Assembly: GCA_015655365.1 (NCBI GenBank)
Contig: JAATFE010000429.1
Location: forward strand, 1-7,685
Direction of reading: 5' to 3'
DNA: 7,685 bases
Origin: Terriglobales bacterium
GTDB taxonomy: Bacteria; Acidobacteriota; Terriglobia; Terriglobales; Acidobacteriaceae
Part shown: in pieces, positions 1-7,379 of the stretch
Layout: each line of letters opens with the position of its first letter
How positions within the stretch are numbered: position 1 is the first letter of the stretch
Made by a program: the position numbers and the translations under genes
Notes under the pieces: model-generated
Databases searched by the model: none
What the model saw: only the letters and a program-made list of their open reading frames with translations
Told to the model about the DNA's origin: nothing

Positions 1-723
1 CCCGATGGCCGCAACATCAACGCGGGCTGCGGCGCTCTCCATCCCACCCATGTCGCCGAAGAAGTGGTTGCCCGCAACGCCCAAATCGGCCTCACCTTCG
101 ACGGCGACGCCGACCGCTGCATGTTGGCCGGCACCCACGGCAACGTCGTCAACGGCGACGCCATTCTGCTGATGGCCGCCCGCGATCTCAAGACCCGCGG
201 CCTGCTCACCGGCGACCTTGTTGTCGCAACCACCATGTCCAACATGGGCCTGGAAGCGGCGCTCAAGCACAGCGGCATTCGCATGTTGCGCGCCCCGGTG
301 GGCGACCGCTACGTGCTGGAACAGATGTTGAAGCACAGCGCGGCCCTGGGCGGCGAACAATCCGGCCATATCCTGCTGCCCCATCTGGCCACGACCGGCG
401 ACGGCCTGCTGACCGCGCTGGTGGTGCTGGATTTGATCGCTCGCACCGGCAAAAGCGTCGACGAGCTGACCGCGGACCTGAAGGTTTTTCCGCAGGCCAT
501 TGTCAACGTGAAGGTGCGGGAGAAGAAGCCGCTGGAGTCGATTCCCGCCGTCTCCGCTGCCATCCGCGCCGCCGAGGAGGAGTTGAAAGACTCCGGCCGC
601 GTGGTGATTCGCTACAGTGGAACAGAACCTCTGGCCCGCGTCATGATCGAAGCCGAGAGCCAAGAGGCCATGCAGCGGCTTGCGGACGGAATTGCCGACG
701 CGATCCGCGCTGCTCTGGCCTGA
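1..723 (+). CDS. glmM: Phosphoglucosamine mutase GlmM, C-terminal part (5' end outside window)
   Basis: This enzyme converts glucosamine-6-phosphate to glucosamine-1-phosphate in the cytoplasm, on the path to UDP-GlcNAc for peptidoglycan and lipopolysaccharide. The reading frame is open from base 1 and ends with TGA at 721-723, giving 240 residues, roughly the last half of a protein that is usually about 440-450 residues. Visible motifs, counted from the window edge, are NINAGCGALHP (5-15), the metal-binding loop FDGDADR (33-39, Asp 34/36/38), the sugar-binding loop GGEQSGH (117-123) and the phosphate-binding loop RYSGTEP (204-210). The phosphoserine loop lies upstream and is not visible. GGEQSGH and NAGCG favour GlmM over phosphomannomutase or phosphoglucomutase. 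The internal GTG at 64 is not the start, because conserved family sequence continues upstream of it. The gene converges on the ppiD-like gene, with a hairpin between them. Confidence 0.93.
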   Translation, partial: PDGRNINAGCGALHPTHVAEEVVARNAQIGLTFDGDADRCMLAGTHGNVVNGDAILLMAARDLKTRGLLTGDLVVATTMSNMGLEAALKHSGIRMLRAPVGDRYVLEQMLKHSAALGGEQSGHILLPHLATTGDGLLTALVVLDLIARTGKSVDELTADLKVFPQAIVNVKVREKKPLESIPAVSAAIRAAEEELKDSGRVVIRYSGTEPLARVMIEAESQEAMQRLADGIADAIRAALA

Positions 724-764
724 TTTGCTCACTTCACAATCCTGACGCCTTCGAACCAATTCCG

Positions 765-814
765 AGCAACAGAAAGGCCCGCATCCAATCGAGGATGCGG
801 GCCTTTCTGTTGCT
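765..814. terminator. Probable bidirectional terminator between glmM and ppiD
   Basis: The arms 765-786 and 793-814 are perfectly complementary over 22 bp, with a 6-base loop at 787-792. The GC-rich core is flanked on both sides by T-rich/A-rich ends (TTTCTGTTGCT on each outgoing strand), so it can act in both directions. It sits 42 bp after the glmM stop and 23 bp beyond the ppiD stop, as expected for convergent genes. The T-tracts are interrupted, so their termination strength is uncertain. Confidence 0.85.
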
Positions 815-836
815 TCTGCTCAAGCGGTTGCCGGAA

Positions 837-2804
837 TTACATCCCTGGGATTTGCGGCGCATTGGCCTTGAAGTTCAGCTTGATGCGGTTGTGCTTCTTG
901 TAGTCCTGCAAAACGCCGCTCATGAAGACGCTGAAGGCATCGTTGCGGCGCTGTTCGAGCAGTTGATCGCGAGTCTGATCGAAGTTCTTGGCGATCTCGT
1001 CTGCGCTCGGCTCCTGCTTGTCCAAAATCTTCGCCACCACTCCGGTGCGCTGTGCATTGATGGCGCCGCTGATGTTGCCCGGTACCAGATCGAAGAGCTG
1101 CGGAGCCACCTGGCCAACCTGGCCGAAGTCCGGAACCTGGCCGGAAAGGCCTACCAAGTCGCTGGTCTTCACGGTTGCGCCCACGGCCTTGGCAGCCTTG
1201 GCCAAATCGTTCATCGAGTGCGCCTTGTCCGCCAGTTCCTTGGTCTTCTGACTTAGCAGGGAGGGCAGTCTTTCGTCGCGGAAGTCTTCGAGAACATGAG
1301 CCTTGAAATCGCCAAAGTTGGGCGCATGGGCCGGGGCAATGGCCGCAACCTGGAAGATCGCATAGCCCTCGCCGGTGGATGCAAACTGCGCCGGGTCGCC
1401 TTGCTTGGCCTGGAATGCCTTGGCCAAAACCTGCGATCCGTCGGGCAGCGAGGAGATAACGCCCTGGCTGCCGACCAGCGGCGTGGTCACCACTTGCAGA
1501 TGGTGGGCCGAGGCGGTCTTTTCCAGGCCGTTCTTCGTAGCCTCGGCGGTCAACGCCCGTGCGTAGCTGTCTTCCGCCTGAGCCGCCTTCTGGCGTGTCA
1601 GCGTTGCCTGGATGGTCGGCAACACCTCGCTCAATTGCTGCGTGTGCGCCGTCTGCCGCTCTTCCACCTGAACAATGTGGTAGCCGAACTGGCTCTTCAC
1701 GATCTTGCTCTCGCCGATCTTCTGCGTGAAGATGGCGTTGTCGAATTCCGGAACCATGTGGCCGCGCTGCGAGAAGCCCAGTTCGCCGCCCATGTCCTTG
1801 CTGCCTGGGTCGTCGGAGTTCTTCTTGGCCAGGTCGGCAAAGTTGGCGCCGCCCTGAATCTGCTTCAGCAGTCCCTCGGCCTTGGCCTTTGCCGCCGCAT
1901 CTGTCTTGGCGTCGGCTCCAGCCGCCACCTTGATCAGGATGTGCCGCGAACGGGCCTGCTCGGGAACCGAGTACTCGGACTGGTGTGCGGTGAAATACTG
2001 CTTGATCTCCTGCTGGCTGGGCTGCGGCGTGCCGCCGGGCAGCTCATTCGGAGTGAAGGCGAAGTAGGCAATCTTGCGCTCTTCCGGAATGGCCGAAGCA
2101 TAACGCGCGGCGTTCTTCTGGAAGAAGCCCTGCAACTCGCCGTCGGAAGGATTGATCGTCTTGCGCAGCTCGTCCGCGGCAATCACCGCGTAATCGAACT
2201 TGATCTTGATGTTGCCCTTGCGATAGGTGTCGCGCGTTTCCTGATCGCCCACGGTAACCCCGGAGGTGATGAGAGACTGCAAACGCCGGACAATGATGTC
2301 GTGCTTGACGTCTTCCTCAAAATCCTTGACCGAGATGTTGAACCGGTCGGCGATCAGGCGGGCGTAGTTGTCGGAGCCGATAAACTGACCGTTGGGGAAC
2401 AGAACCTGGCCCGAAGGGCCGTTGCGCAGAAACTGGCGCACGTCGTCGTCCGTGGCGCGGATGCCCAGCTTGTCGGCCTCGGTAAGCAATATCTGCTGCT
2501 GCACCAGTTGCTGGCCGACGCGCTGCTCCAACAAGCCCTCGATCATGGGATTGTCGGGATAGTGATTCTGCTGCATCTGCTGGCGGGCCAACTGGGCCAC
2601 CTTCTGCTGGCTCACCGTTTCGCCTGAGGACAGGAAGCGGCTGTACCAGTGCGGGTAGATCGTGGCAAACGTGTCAGCGGATGAGGTGCCCTGGCCGGAG
2701 AGTCCGGGGATCAGGTAGATCACCATGGACACCGAGGCGGCGGCGATGATGACGACGAAAAGTGCCTTGGTCAGGCGATTGTCTCTTTGCAGGAAACGGA
2801 TCAT
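837..2804 (-). CDS. ppiD: PpiD/SurA-type membrane-anchored peptidyl-prolyl cis-trans isomerase
   Basis: This 655-residue protein is a predicted periplasmic folding factor held in the inner membrane by its N-terminus. A short charged N-terminus (1-13) precedes one hydrophobic segment (about 14-35), with no clear signal-peptidase site. A SurA-N-like helical region follows (about 50-180, with the motif LLEQRVGQQLVQQQ). A single parvulin domain lies at about 283-384 (SRHILIK at 286-292, GGELGFSQRG at 339-348, FGYHIVQVEER at 373-383). The remaining ~270 residues form a helical/linker region like the C-terminal part of PpiD. Length and order match E. coli PpiD (623 residues). The ATG at 2804 gives the standard anchored N-terminus. 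The only purine-rich SD candidate, GAAGG, lies 13 nt upstream, so it is weak. The gene is likely transcribed alone: a terminator hairpin separates it from the upstream BON gene. A soluble SurA role is less likely because of the anchor. Confidence 0.9.
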   Translation of the reverse strand: MIRFLQRDNRLTKALFVVIIAAASVSMVIYLIPGLSGQGTSSADTFATIYPHWYSRFLSSGETVSQQKVAQLARQQMQQNHYPDNPMIEGLLEQRVGQQLVQQQILLTEADKLGIRATDDDVRQFLRNGPSGQVLFPNGQFIGSDNYARLIADRFNISVKDFEEDVKHDIIVRRLQSLITSGVTVGDQETRDTYRKGNIKIKFDYAVIAADELRKTINPSDGELQGFFQKNAARYASAIPEERKIAYFAFTPNELPGGTPQPSQQEIKQYFTAHQSEYSVPEQARSRHILIKVAAGADAKTDAAAKAKAEGLLKQIQGGANFADLAKKNSDDPGSKDMGGELGFSQRGHMVPEFDNAIFTQKIGESKIVKSQFGYHIVQVEERQTAHTQQLSEVLPTIQATLTRQKAAQAEDSYARALTAEATKNGLEKTASAHHLQVVTTPLVGSQGVISSLPDGSQVLAKAFQAKQGDPAQFASTGEGYAIFQVAAIAPAHAPNFGDFKAHVLEDFRDERLPSLLSQKTKELADKAHSMNDLAKAAKAVGATVKTSDLVGLSGQVPDFGQVGQVAPQLFDLVPGNISGAINAQRTGVVAKILDKQEPSADEIAKNFDQTRDQLLEQRRNDAFSVFMSGVLQDYKKHNRIKLNFKANAPQIPGM

Positions 2805-2928
2805 GGATGGACTTGAGCCTTCAACTCTCTATGCGCGGGCAGGTTCGTTCCCAGGGGCAGCACCAAGTTGGCTGCAGGCGGAGCATCACCCACGTACGCG
2901 CAATTCTCGCTCGACGCGATTCTCTGCC

Positions 2929-2934
2929 ATTATA
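2929..2934 (-). promoter_or_regulatory. Candidate -10 box of the ppiD promoter
   Basis: Read on the minus strand this is a perfect TATAAT in GC-rich surroundings, 124 bp upstream of the ppiD ATG and downstream of the terminator of the preceding gene. No good -35 hexamer lies 16-18 bp upstream (the best is about CAAGCG at 2952-2957), and there is no extended -10 TG. It implies an untranslated leader of roughly 115-120 nt, in which I see no convincing riboswitch or leader peptide. Confidence 0.5.
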
Positions 2935-3009
2935 GACGAGCCGGAACCGAACGCTTGGGCGGATTGATAGATGCGGATACTTCCTTGACCGTCCGGCTCC
3001 CAAACCAAA

Positions 3010-3036
3010 CGGGCACCCCGAAAATCGGGATGCCCG
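3010..3036 (-). terminator. Rho-independent terminator of the BON-domain gene
   Basis: The arms 3010-3021 and 3025-3036 form a 12-bp stem with a 3-base loop. The single mismatch is C/A on the plus strand but a G-U wobble in minus-strand RNA, so the hairpin is better when transcribed from the minus strand. It is followed on that strand by TTTGGTTTGG. It begins 24 bp after the stop of the minus-strand gene that ends at 3061. Confidence 0.8.
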
Positions 3037-3060
3037 CCAGTTCTGCGCCATCGGCAACGC

Positions 3061-4272
3061 TTAGCGCCAATAATAGTACCCGCCTGCCATGTAGTATGGC
3101 CGGTAGTAAACCGGCGGATACGCATAGTACGGACGGCCATAGGGAGAAGGACGCCGATAAAGGACCGGTCCGCCAGGATAAAGCCCCTGGGCCAACCGTG
3201 CTGCCTCTTGCGCGTTCACCGGGTTGACCGTCAGCGGAGTCTGCAAGTGGAAGTCCACCAGAGCCTCGGCGGGAATCCAGACACCCGGCCCTGGAGTCGC
3301 CGCGGAGGCAGCCGTACCCGCAGCCGCTCCGGCGCCGGCGCCAATCGCTGCGCCTTCACCCCGTCCCACGGCCCCGCCGATGATCGCGCCCAAAATCGCG
3401 CCGCCAAAGGCATTGCCGACCGTCCGTTCGGTCTTGTTCGGTCCCTTCACCTTGAACATGTCGGTATCGAGAGGATAGCTCTGCCCGCCCAGATCCAGTG
3501 AGGTGAGCTTGAGCGCCAGTTCCGCACTGCCGCCCAGATCGCCGTTCTTTTTGACCTCGGTTACCACACCGTGCACCGTAGCGCCGCGCGGAATCGCCAG
3601 CACGCCACCAAAAGCCACATCGTGGATCGCGGTGAACTGGACCGGCGTGCCGTCCTTGGCGCTCTTGCTGCCCACCGGCTCGTTGGTGCGCAACTGAATC
3701 AGGGTTCCCTGCGGAATCGTTACCGGCCCCTTGGGAACCTCATAAGTCGGCACGGGAGGAGGCGGGGGCGCATATTGAGGCCGCGTTGGAGGATAGGCGG
3801 GAGGATAAGGCACCTGCTGCTGGCCATAATTCGGTTGAGGCGCGGGCTGCGATGCGGGCCCGGCGGTTTCGTCCGCCTGGTTGTCGGCCATCTGCTGGGC
3901 GCCGGGATCGCCGGCGTTTGCGCCCTGCTGATCCTGTGCATCCTGCGGATTGCCGACCGTCAGGTTGTTGTGCACCTTGGTCACGCCGCTCACATGGCTG
4001 GCGATCGACTCCGCCAGGTCTTTGGACGATTGGCTGGCCACCGTCCCGGAGAGCGTTACCTCGTTCTGAATCGTGGCGGCTGTGATGAGGTCATTCTTCA
4101 ACACACTGGAGGCATCGAGCGCGTGCACTACATCCATCTCGATCTGTCCGTCGGTGCGTTGGCCGGCTGCCGGAGCCGCATCTTGGGCCAGCGCGATGAC
4201 GCCGGACAGGGCAACCACCGCGGCCCATGCCAGGACCTGCGGGAATATTCTCTTGAAAAATGGCCGTTCCAT
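3061..4272 (-). CDS. Exported BON-domain protein with glycine zipper and tyrosine-rich tail
   Basis: This is a 403-residue predicted envelope protein of unknown exact role. A signal peptide covers 1-29 (basic MERPFFKR, hydrophobic core, cleavage likely after ALA). A BON-like domain follows at about 40-107 (VTLSGTVAS, VTKVHNNLTVG), a fold linked to membrane-surface or periplasmic binding in OsmY-type proteins. A Gln/Pro-rich linker (about 108-180) leads to a beta-rich domain (about 182-275: IPQGTLIQLRTNEPVGSKSA, IPRGATVHGVVTEV). A glycine-zipper segment lies at about 286-320 (GGAILGAIIGGAVGRGEG), which could insert in a membrane. The final 33 residues hold 12 tyrosines plus Pro and Arg. The frame is open upstream to 4515, but ATG at 4272 is preferred: it has a strong SD and starts a good signal peptide, while the 81 extra residues look non-coding. 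Glycine zipper plus BON suggests an outer-membrane-associated role; this is inference. Confidence 0.8.
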   Translation of the reverse strand: MERPFFKRIFPQVLAWAAVVALSGVIALAQDAAPAAGQRTDGQIEMDVVHALDASSVLKNDLITAATIQNEVTLSGTVASQSSKDLAESIASHVSGVTKVHNNLTVGNPQDAQDQQGANAGDPGAQQMADNQADETAGPASQPAPQPNYGQQQVPYPPAYPPTRPQYAPPPPPVPTYEVPKGPVTIPQGTLIQLRTNEPVGSKSAKDGTPVQFTAIHDVAFGGVLAIPRGATVHGVVTEVKKNGDLGGSAELALKLTSLDLGGQSYPLDTDMFKVKGPNKTERTVGNAFGGAILGAIIGGAVGRGEGAAIGAGAGAAAGTAASAATPGPGVWIPAEALVDFHLQTPLTVNPVNAQEAARLAQGLYPGGPVLYRRPSPYGRPYYAYPPVYYRPYYMAGGYYYWR

Positions 4273-4282
4273 GGTTATGTTT

Positions 4283-4289
4283 CTCCTCT
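4283..4289 (-). promoter_or_regulatory. Ribosome binding site fixing the BON-protein start
   Basis: On the minus strand AGAGGAG lies 10 nt upstream of the ATG at 4272. No comparable site supports the longer frame beginning at 4515. A small palindrome (4294-4306, GAAGCA/TGCTTC around one base) sits just upstream of this site. Confidence 0.75.
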
Positions 4290-4429
4290 GCCTGAAGCAA
4301 TGCTTCCGATTCAACCGTTTAGACGGGGTCTCGCGGAAGCCGTCATCGGTGAGAACCCGACTCCTGAGAAAAAGTTCCGCAGCGCACAGGGAAGAGATTT
4401 GCTCCGCCAGAACGCCCGATCCCCGAATT

Positions 4430-4449
4430 CTGTCCCGTTTGTGGGACAG
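4430..4449. promoter_or_regulatory. Candidate operator: 7-bp-arm dyad (TGTCCC-N6-GGGACA core)
   Basis: The arms CTGTCCC (4430-4436) and GGGACAG (4443-4449) are perfect inverted copies around 6 bases. The site lies about 160 bp upstream of the BON-protein start in an otherwise featureless gap. Its size and symmetry fit a dimeric helix-turn-helix regulator, and the distance would fit an activator acting from upstream. I searched nearby by eye for a sigma-54 GG-N10-GC element and for a good sigma-70 box and found neither. With no T-tract, a terminator is unlikely. Confidence 0.4.
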
Positions 4450-4757
4450 TTCACAGTCTACGGAATTCAGGCGCCACAGTATGGTCAAACCAGCATACTC
4501 GGGAACATGGTCCAATGGCTCCGACTGCTCCGAGTTGCTCCAGGATGTCGGCGTCCCGCAGCAGAACCGCTTCGATCCCCCCGGCTCGTCCTGCGGCTGA
4601 TGAGTTCGAACGGTCTCGCCACAGCCTCCTGTTTACCCACCGGAAATCCCCAGCATCGTGGCCAGGGCACATAAGCGCGGCTGGTGGCCAAACTTGTCCA
4701 CCGGCAATGCCTCAGCCCGGATGTGGGCTGCAACCGATTCTCACCACGCGCCTGCCA

Positions 4758-5750
4758 TTACGGTCTCATCCCCGGCCAATTGGGCGTAATGCGAATCAGG
4801 TCTAGGCCGCCCCTATCCTCCACCGCAAACTCCGGCGAAGCCGCGGGGATCGCCACGATACCATACGCAGGCAGTTCAACCGCATCGAAGCCCGGCCCGG
4901 CGATTCTGCCCGTTCCGGCGGCGGCAAACAGATAGGCCAGTCCATGTGCGGGCTTGCCTTCTTCCAACAGGCTCACGCTCGTGCGGTTCCCGGCAACAGG
5001 AATCCGCTCTATGGCAAAATAATCCACATCCAGCAGGGTGGTGCGATCCGCCCGCACCATGGGCGCAATCTTGCCGGCCCTGGTCACCAACTGCGTCGCT
5101 TCAAGCGATTTCTCGATGTGCAGCTCGCGAGGCCGCCCATAGTCGTACATCCGGTAGGTCAGATCGCAGTTCTGCTGGGTCTCCAGCAGAATCGACCCCG
5201 GCCAAATGGCGTGCACCGTTCCCGCCTCCACAAAAATCGTGTCGCCCGCCGCCACCGTGAGCATGGTGAGGCTCTCTTCCAGGGTTCCAGCGTGAATCCC
5301 TTCCTTGATCTGCTCCAGCGTCACTCCCGGTTTGATTCCACAGGCCACCTGCGCCCCCGGCTCCGCAGCCAGCGCCAGCCAGCACTCGCTCTTGCCCCGC
5401 GGCTGCCCATATTTCTGCGCCAGTTGGTCGTCGGGGTGCACCTGCACGCTGAGCTTCTCTTTGGCAAAGAGCACTTTGATCAGCAACGGCGACTGCGGCG
5501 ACACGACCGCCGTCCCCAGCAAGACCTGAGAATCTTCAAGAAAGAGCTCTCCCATCTTCGTTCCAGCATGGGGTCCAGTGGCAACCAGACACTCGTCTCC
5601 GGTCAACCACACCTCCCCGATGGGTTCACCGTCTGCCACCCGGTCATACCATGGACGAAGATCCTGATAGCCCCAAACCCGCCCTACAAATCGGGGCGCA
5701 ATACGAAAAGGAGCCATTTCCGGGGGTGTAGGTTTTCCTGCCATAGCCAT
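4758..5750 (-). CDS. manA: Mannose-6-phosphate isomerase, type I (cupin, zinc-dependent)
   Basis: This enzyme interconverts fructose-6-phosphate and mannose-6-phosphate in the cytoplasm, feeding GDP-mannose sugars for polysaccharides. It is 330 residues long, like the short Bacillus-type ManA proteins rather than the ~390-residue E. coli form. Zinc ligands of the family are visible: Gln103 and His105 in VQVHPDD, Glu122 in GKSECW, and His180 in EAGTVHAI. The active-site arginine is in LTYRMYDYGR (Arg200). The N-terminal signature VGRVWGY (22-28) is present. The start at 5750 is supported by AGAGGAG on the minus strand at 5757-5763, 6 nt upstream; a second ATG two codons later would have 12-nt spacing and is less likely. 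The gene diverges from ugd across a 219-bp region, and both make nucleotide-sugar precursors. Confidence 0.95.
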   Translation of the reverse strand: MAMAGKPTPPEMAPFRIAPRFVGRVWGYQDLRPWYDRVADGEPIGEVWLTGDECLVATGPHAGTKMGELFLEDSQVLLGTAVVSPQSPLLIKVLFAKEKLSVQVHPDDQLAQKYGQPRGKSECWLALAAEPGAQVACGIKPGVTLEQIKEGIHAGTLEESLTMLTVAAGDTIFVEAGTVHAIWPGSILLETQQNCDLTYRMYDYGRPRELHIEKSLEATQLVTRAGKIAPMVRADRTTLLDVDYFAIERIPVAGNRTSVSLLEEGKPAHGLAYLFAAAGTGRIAGPGFDAVELPAYGIVAIPAASPEFAVEDRGGLDLIRITPNWPGMRP

Positions 5751-5775
5751 CGATCTCTCCTCTATCTTCTACAAC

Positions 5776-5805
5776 AATATCTTCGCAGGCAATCCTCTCC
5801 GCCAA
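5776..5805 (-). promoter_or_regulatory. Weak candidate manA promoter in the manA-ugd divergent region
   Basis: On the minus strand TTGGCG (5800-5805) and GATATT (5776-5781) are separated by 18 bp and lie just upstream of the manA SD. Each matches the sigma-70 consensus at 4 of 6 positions, so chance is a real possibility. On the ugd side of the 219-bp region (5751-5969) I could not find a credible -35/-10 pair. Confidence 0.25.
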
Positions 5806-5969
5806 CGCCCAAGACAGCTCAGTCCTCGTTTGCCTAACCCCGGCTCGACCGGATAGCCTAAAGACGATTGATCCAAACCACAACGAGCACCGCTCAAGCA
5901 CCTCACCGGCCCTGAATCGCTTGTACCACAGGCGTCCATGGAAAGCAGCACAGGAGAAAGCACCTTCTC

Positions 5970-7379
5970 ATGTCAAATCCAGTTTCCATCTGTGTAATCG
6001 GGTCCGGGTATGTCGGACTTGTTGCCGCTGTTTGTTTTGCCGAGATGGGTCACCGAGTGACCTGTGTGGACAACGACGAAGCCAGGGTCAAGACTCTGCT
6101 CGAGGGTGGCATCCCCATCTTCGAAGAGCGCCTGCCTGAATTGCTTGCCAAACACCGCAACTGCGGCGTCGAGTTCACCACCGATCTCGGCGCTGCCGTC
6201 GAGCGCAGCGAGGCCATTTTCATCGCCGTCGGCACTCCCCAGGGCGACAGCGGCGCAGCCGACCTCTCCTACGTCGAGGCCGTCGTCTCCGAGATTGCCC
6301 GCTCCATCCACACCTACAAGGTCATCGTGGAAAAGAGCACGGTCCCGGTCTACACTAACGAGTGGATTCGCCGCGTTCTCCATCGCAACGGCGTCGATCC
6401 TAACAGCTTCGACGTCGTCTCCAATCCGGAATTCCTGCGCGAAGGCACGGCCATCCTAGACTTCCTCCATCCGGACCGCATCGTGGTGGGTGCTAGCACC
6501 GAGCGTTCCGCCAATCTGCTGCGCCGCATCTATGAACCGCTGACCGGGGGCAGCTATTATGCCCGACCCGATGCGCTCCAGGGCGTCTGCACCGCCCAGC
6601 ACCCTGCCAAGCTGCTGGTGACTTCGGCGCAAAGCGCGGAGATCATCAAACACGCCTCCAACGCCTTTCTGGCGCTGAAAATTTCGTTCATCAACGCCGT
6701 TGCGAATCTGGCCGAGGCCGTGGACGCGGACATCGAAGACATCTCTGCCGGCATTGGCATGGACAGCCGCATCGGCCCCAAGTTCCTCAACGCCGGCCTG
6801 GGCTATGGCGGGTCCTGTTTCCCCAAGGACGTGGCCGCCTTCCATTGGGTGGCACAACAACGCGGCGTAGACTTCCAACTGCTTCAGGATGTCCGCAAAA
6901 TCAACGAAACGCAAAAAGAGGTTTTCTTCAACAAAGTCCTCTCCGCGCTATGGACCCTGCGAGGCAAGCGGCTGGCAGCTCTCGGCCTGTCCTTCAAGGG
7001 CAATACCGACGACATCCGCGAGTCTCCGGCCATCGACCTCATCCGTAAACTCCTGGAAGCGGGCGCCACGGTAACGGCATACGATCCGGCGGCAATGGAG
7101 CGCGCCAAGGAAGTCCTGCCGCCCTCCGAGAGAATCCGCTATGCCGCGAGCATCTACGAGGCCGCCCAGGACGCCGACGCGGTGCTGATTCTTACCGATT
7201 GGAAGGAGTTTGCAGACATCGATCTGATGCGCCTTAACCAGGCGGTCCGCTTCCCCATCGTGATCGACGGCCGCAACCTTTATAAGCCGCAGATCATGCT
7301 CGATCATGGATTCACCTATGTAAGCATGGGCCGGCCGGCAAGTTATCAGGCCCAGCAAGGAAAGCCGCGCGGCAACTAG
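5970..7379 (+). CDS. ugd: UDP-glucose 6-dehydrogenase
   Basis: This enzyme oxidises UDP-glucose to UDP-glucuronate with two NAD+ in the cytoplasm, supplying exopolysaccharide or LPS synthesis. It has 469 residues. The N-terminal Rossmann fold shows GSGYVG (11-16) and an acidic NAD-ribose ligand in VDND (33-36). Other motifs are GTPQ (88-91), EKSTVPV (121-127) and NPEFLREG (152-159). The central helix has the catalytic Lys227 and Asn231 (EIIKHASNAFLALKISF). The catalytic cysteine is Cys283 in GYGGSCFPKD. The C-terminal substrate/NAD region has SFKGNTDDIRESP (341-353). A stretch at about 194-219 adds residues compared with the compact Ugd proteins. The ATG at 5970 places the Rossmann motif normally. 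The SD AGGAG (5952-5956) is 13 nt away, longer than usual, but a short hairpin (5954-5958 with 5965-5969) could shorten that gap. The downstream SDR gene is on the same strand, 190 bp away. Confidence 0.96.
   Translation: MSNPVSICVIGSGYVGLVAAVCFAEMGHRVTCVDNDEARVKTLLEGGIPIFEERLPELLAKHRNCGVEFTTDLGAAVERSEAIFIAVGTPQGDSGAADLSYVEAVVSEIARSIHTYKVIVEKSTVPVYTNEWIRRVLHRNGVDPNSFDVVSNPEFLREGTAILDFLHPDRIVVGASTERSANLLRRIYEPLTGGSYYARPDALQGVCTAQHPAKLLVTSAQSAEIIKHASNAFLALKISFINAVANLAEAVDADIEDISAGIGMDSRIGPKFLNAGLGYGGSCFPKDVAAFHWVAQQRGVDFQLLQDVRKINETQKEVFFNKVLSALWTLRGKRLAALGLSFKGNTDDIRESPAIDLIRKLLEAGATVTAYDPAAMERAKEVLPPSERIRYAASIYEAAQDADAVLILTDWKEFADIDLMRLNQAVRFPIVIDGRNLYKPQIMLDHGFTYVSMGRPASYQAQQGKPRGN

Larger units (their letters stand above)
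4273..4757. other. 485-bp intergenic region between manA and the BON gene
   Basis: Short frames exist here on both strands (for example 4451-4672 and 4485-4733 on the minus strand), but none has a recognisable motif or a convincing SD, and several overlap each other. Apart from the 4430-4449 dyad and the BON-gene SD, I see a 6-bp GC hairpin at 4713-4730 (CAGCCC/GGGCTG, 6-base loop), 27 bp past the manA stop. It lacks a T-tract, so it is a poor terminator candidate. The promoter of the BON gene must lie in this region, but I cannot place it; a TTGACC at about 4479-4484 on the minus strand lacks a matching -10. Confidence 0.6.

Noticed and set aside
1296..2627. A 443-codon open frame on the + strand opposite ppiD
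   Set aside because: It is a mirror of the GC-rich codon pattern of ppiD. Its product is a Leu/Arg/Gly-rich string without motifs, while the minus frame has a clear anchor and parvulin domain.
4471..4484. sigma-54-like or sigma-70-like elements near the 4430-4449 dyad on the minus strand
   Set aside because: TGGCGC-N5-TTCCG lacks the essential GC of the -12 element, and TTGACC has no -10 hexamer at 16-18 bp.
4273..4515. N-terminal extension of the BON protein to an ATG at 4515
   Set aside because: The extra 81 residues would bury the signal peptide and would read through the dyad at 4430-4449. No SD supports the far ATG, whereas 4272 has AGAGGAG.
3571..4674. A 367-codon + strand frame opposite the BON gene
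   Set aside because: Arg/Gly-rich composition, no SD or recognisable domain. It is antisense to a gene with a signal peptide, good SD and terminator.
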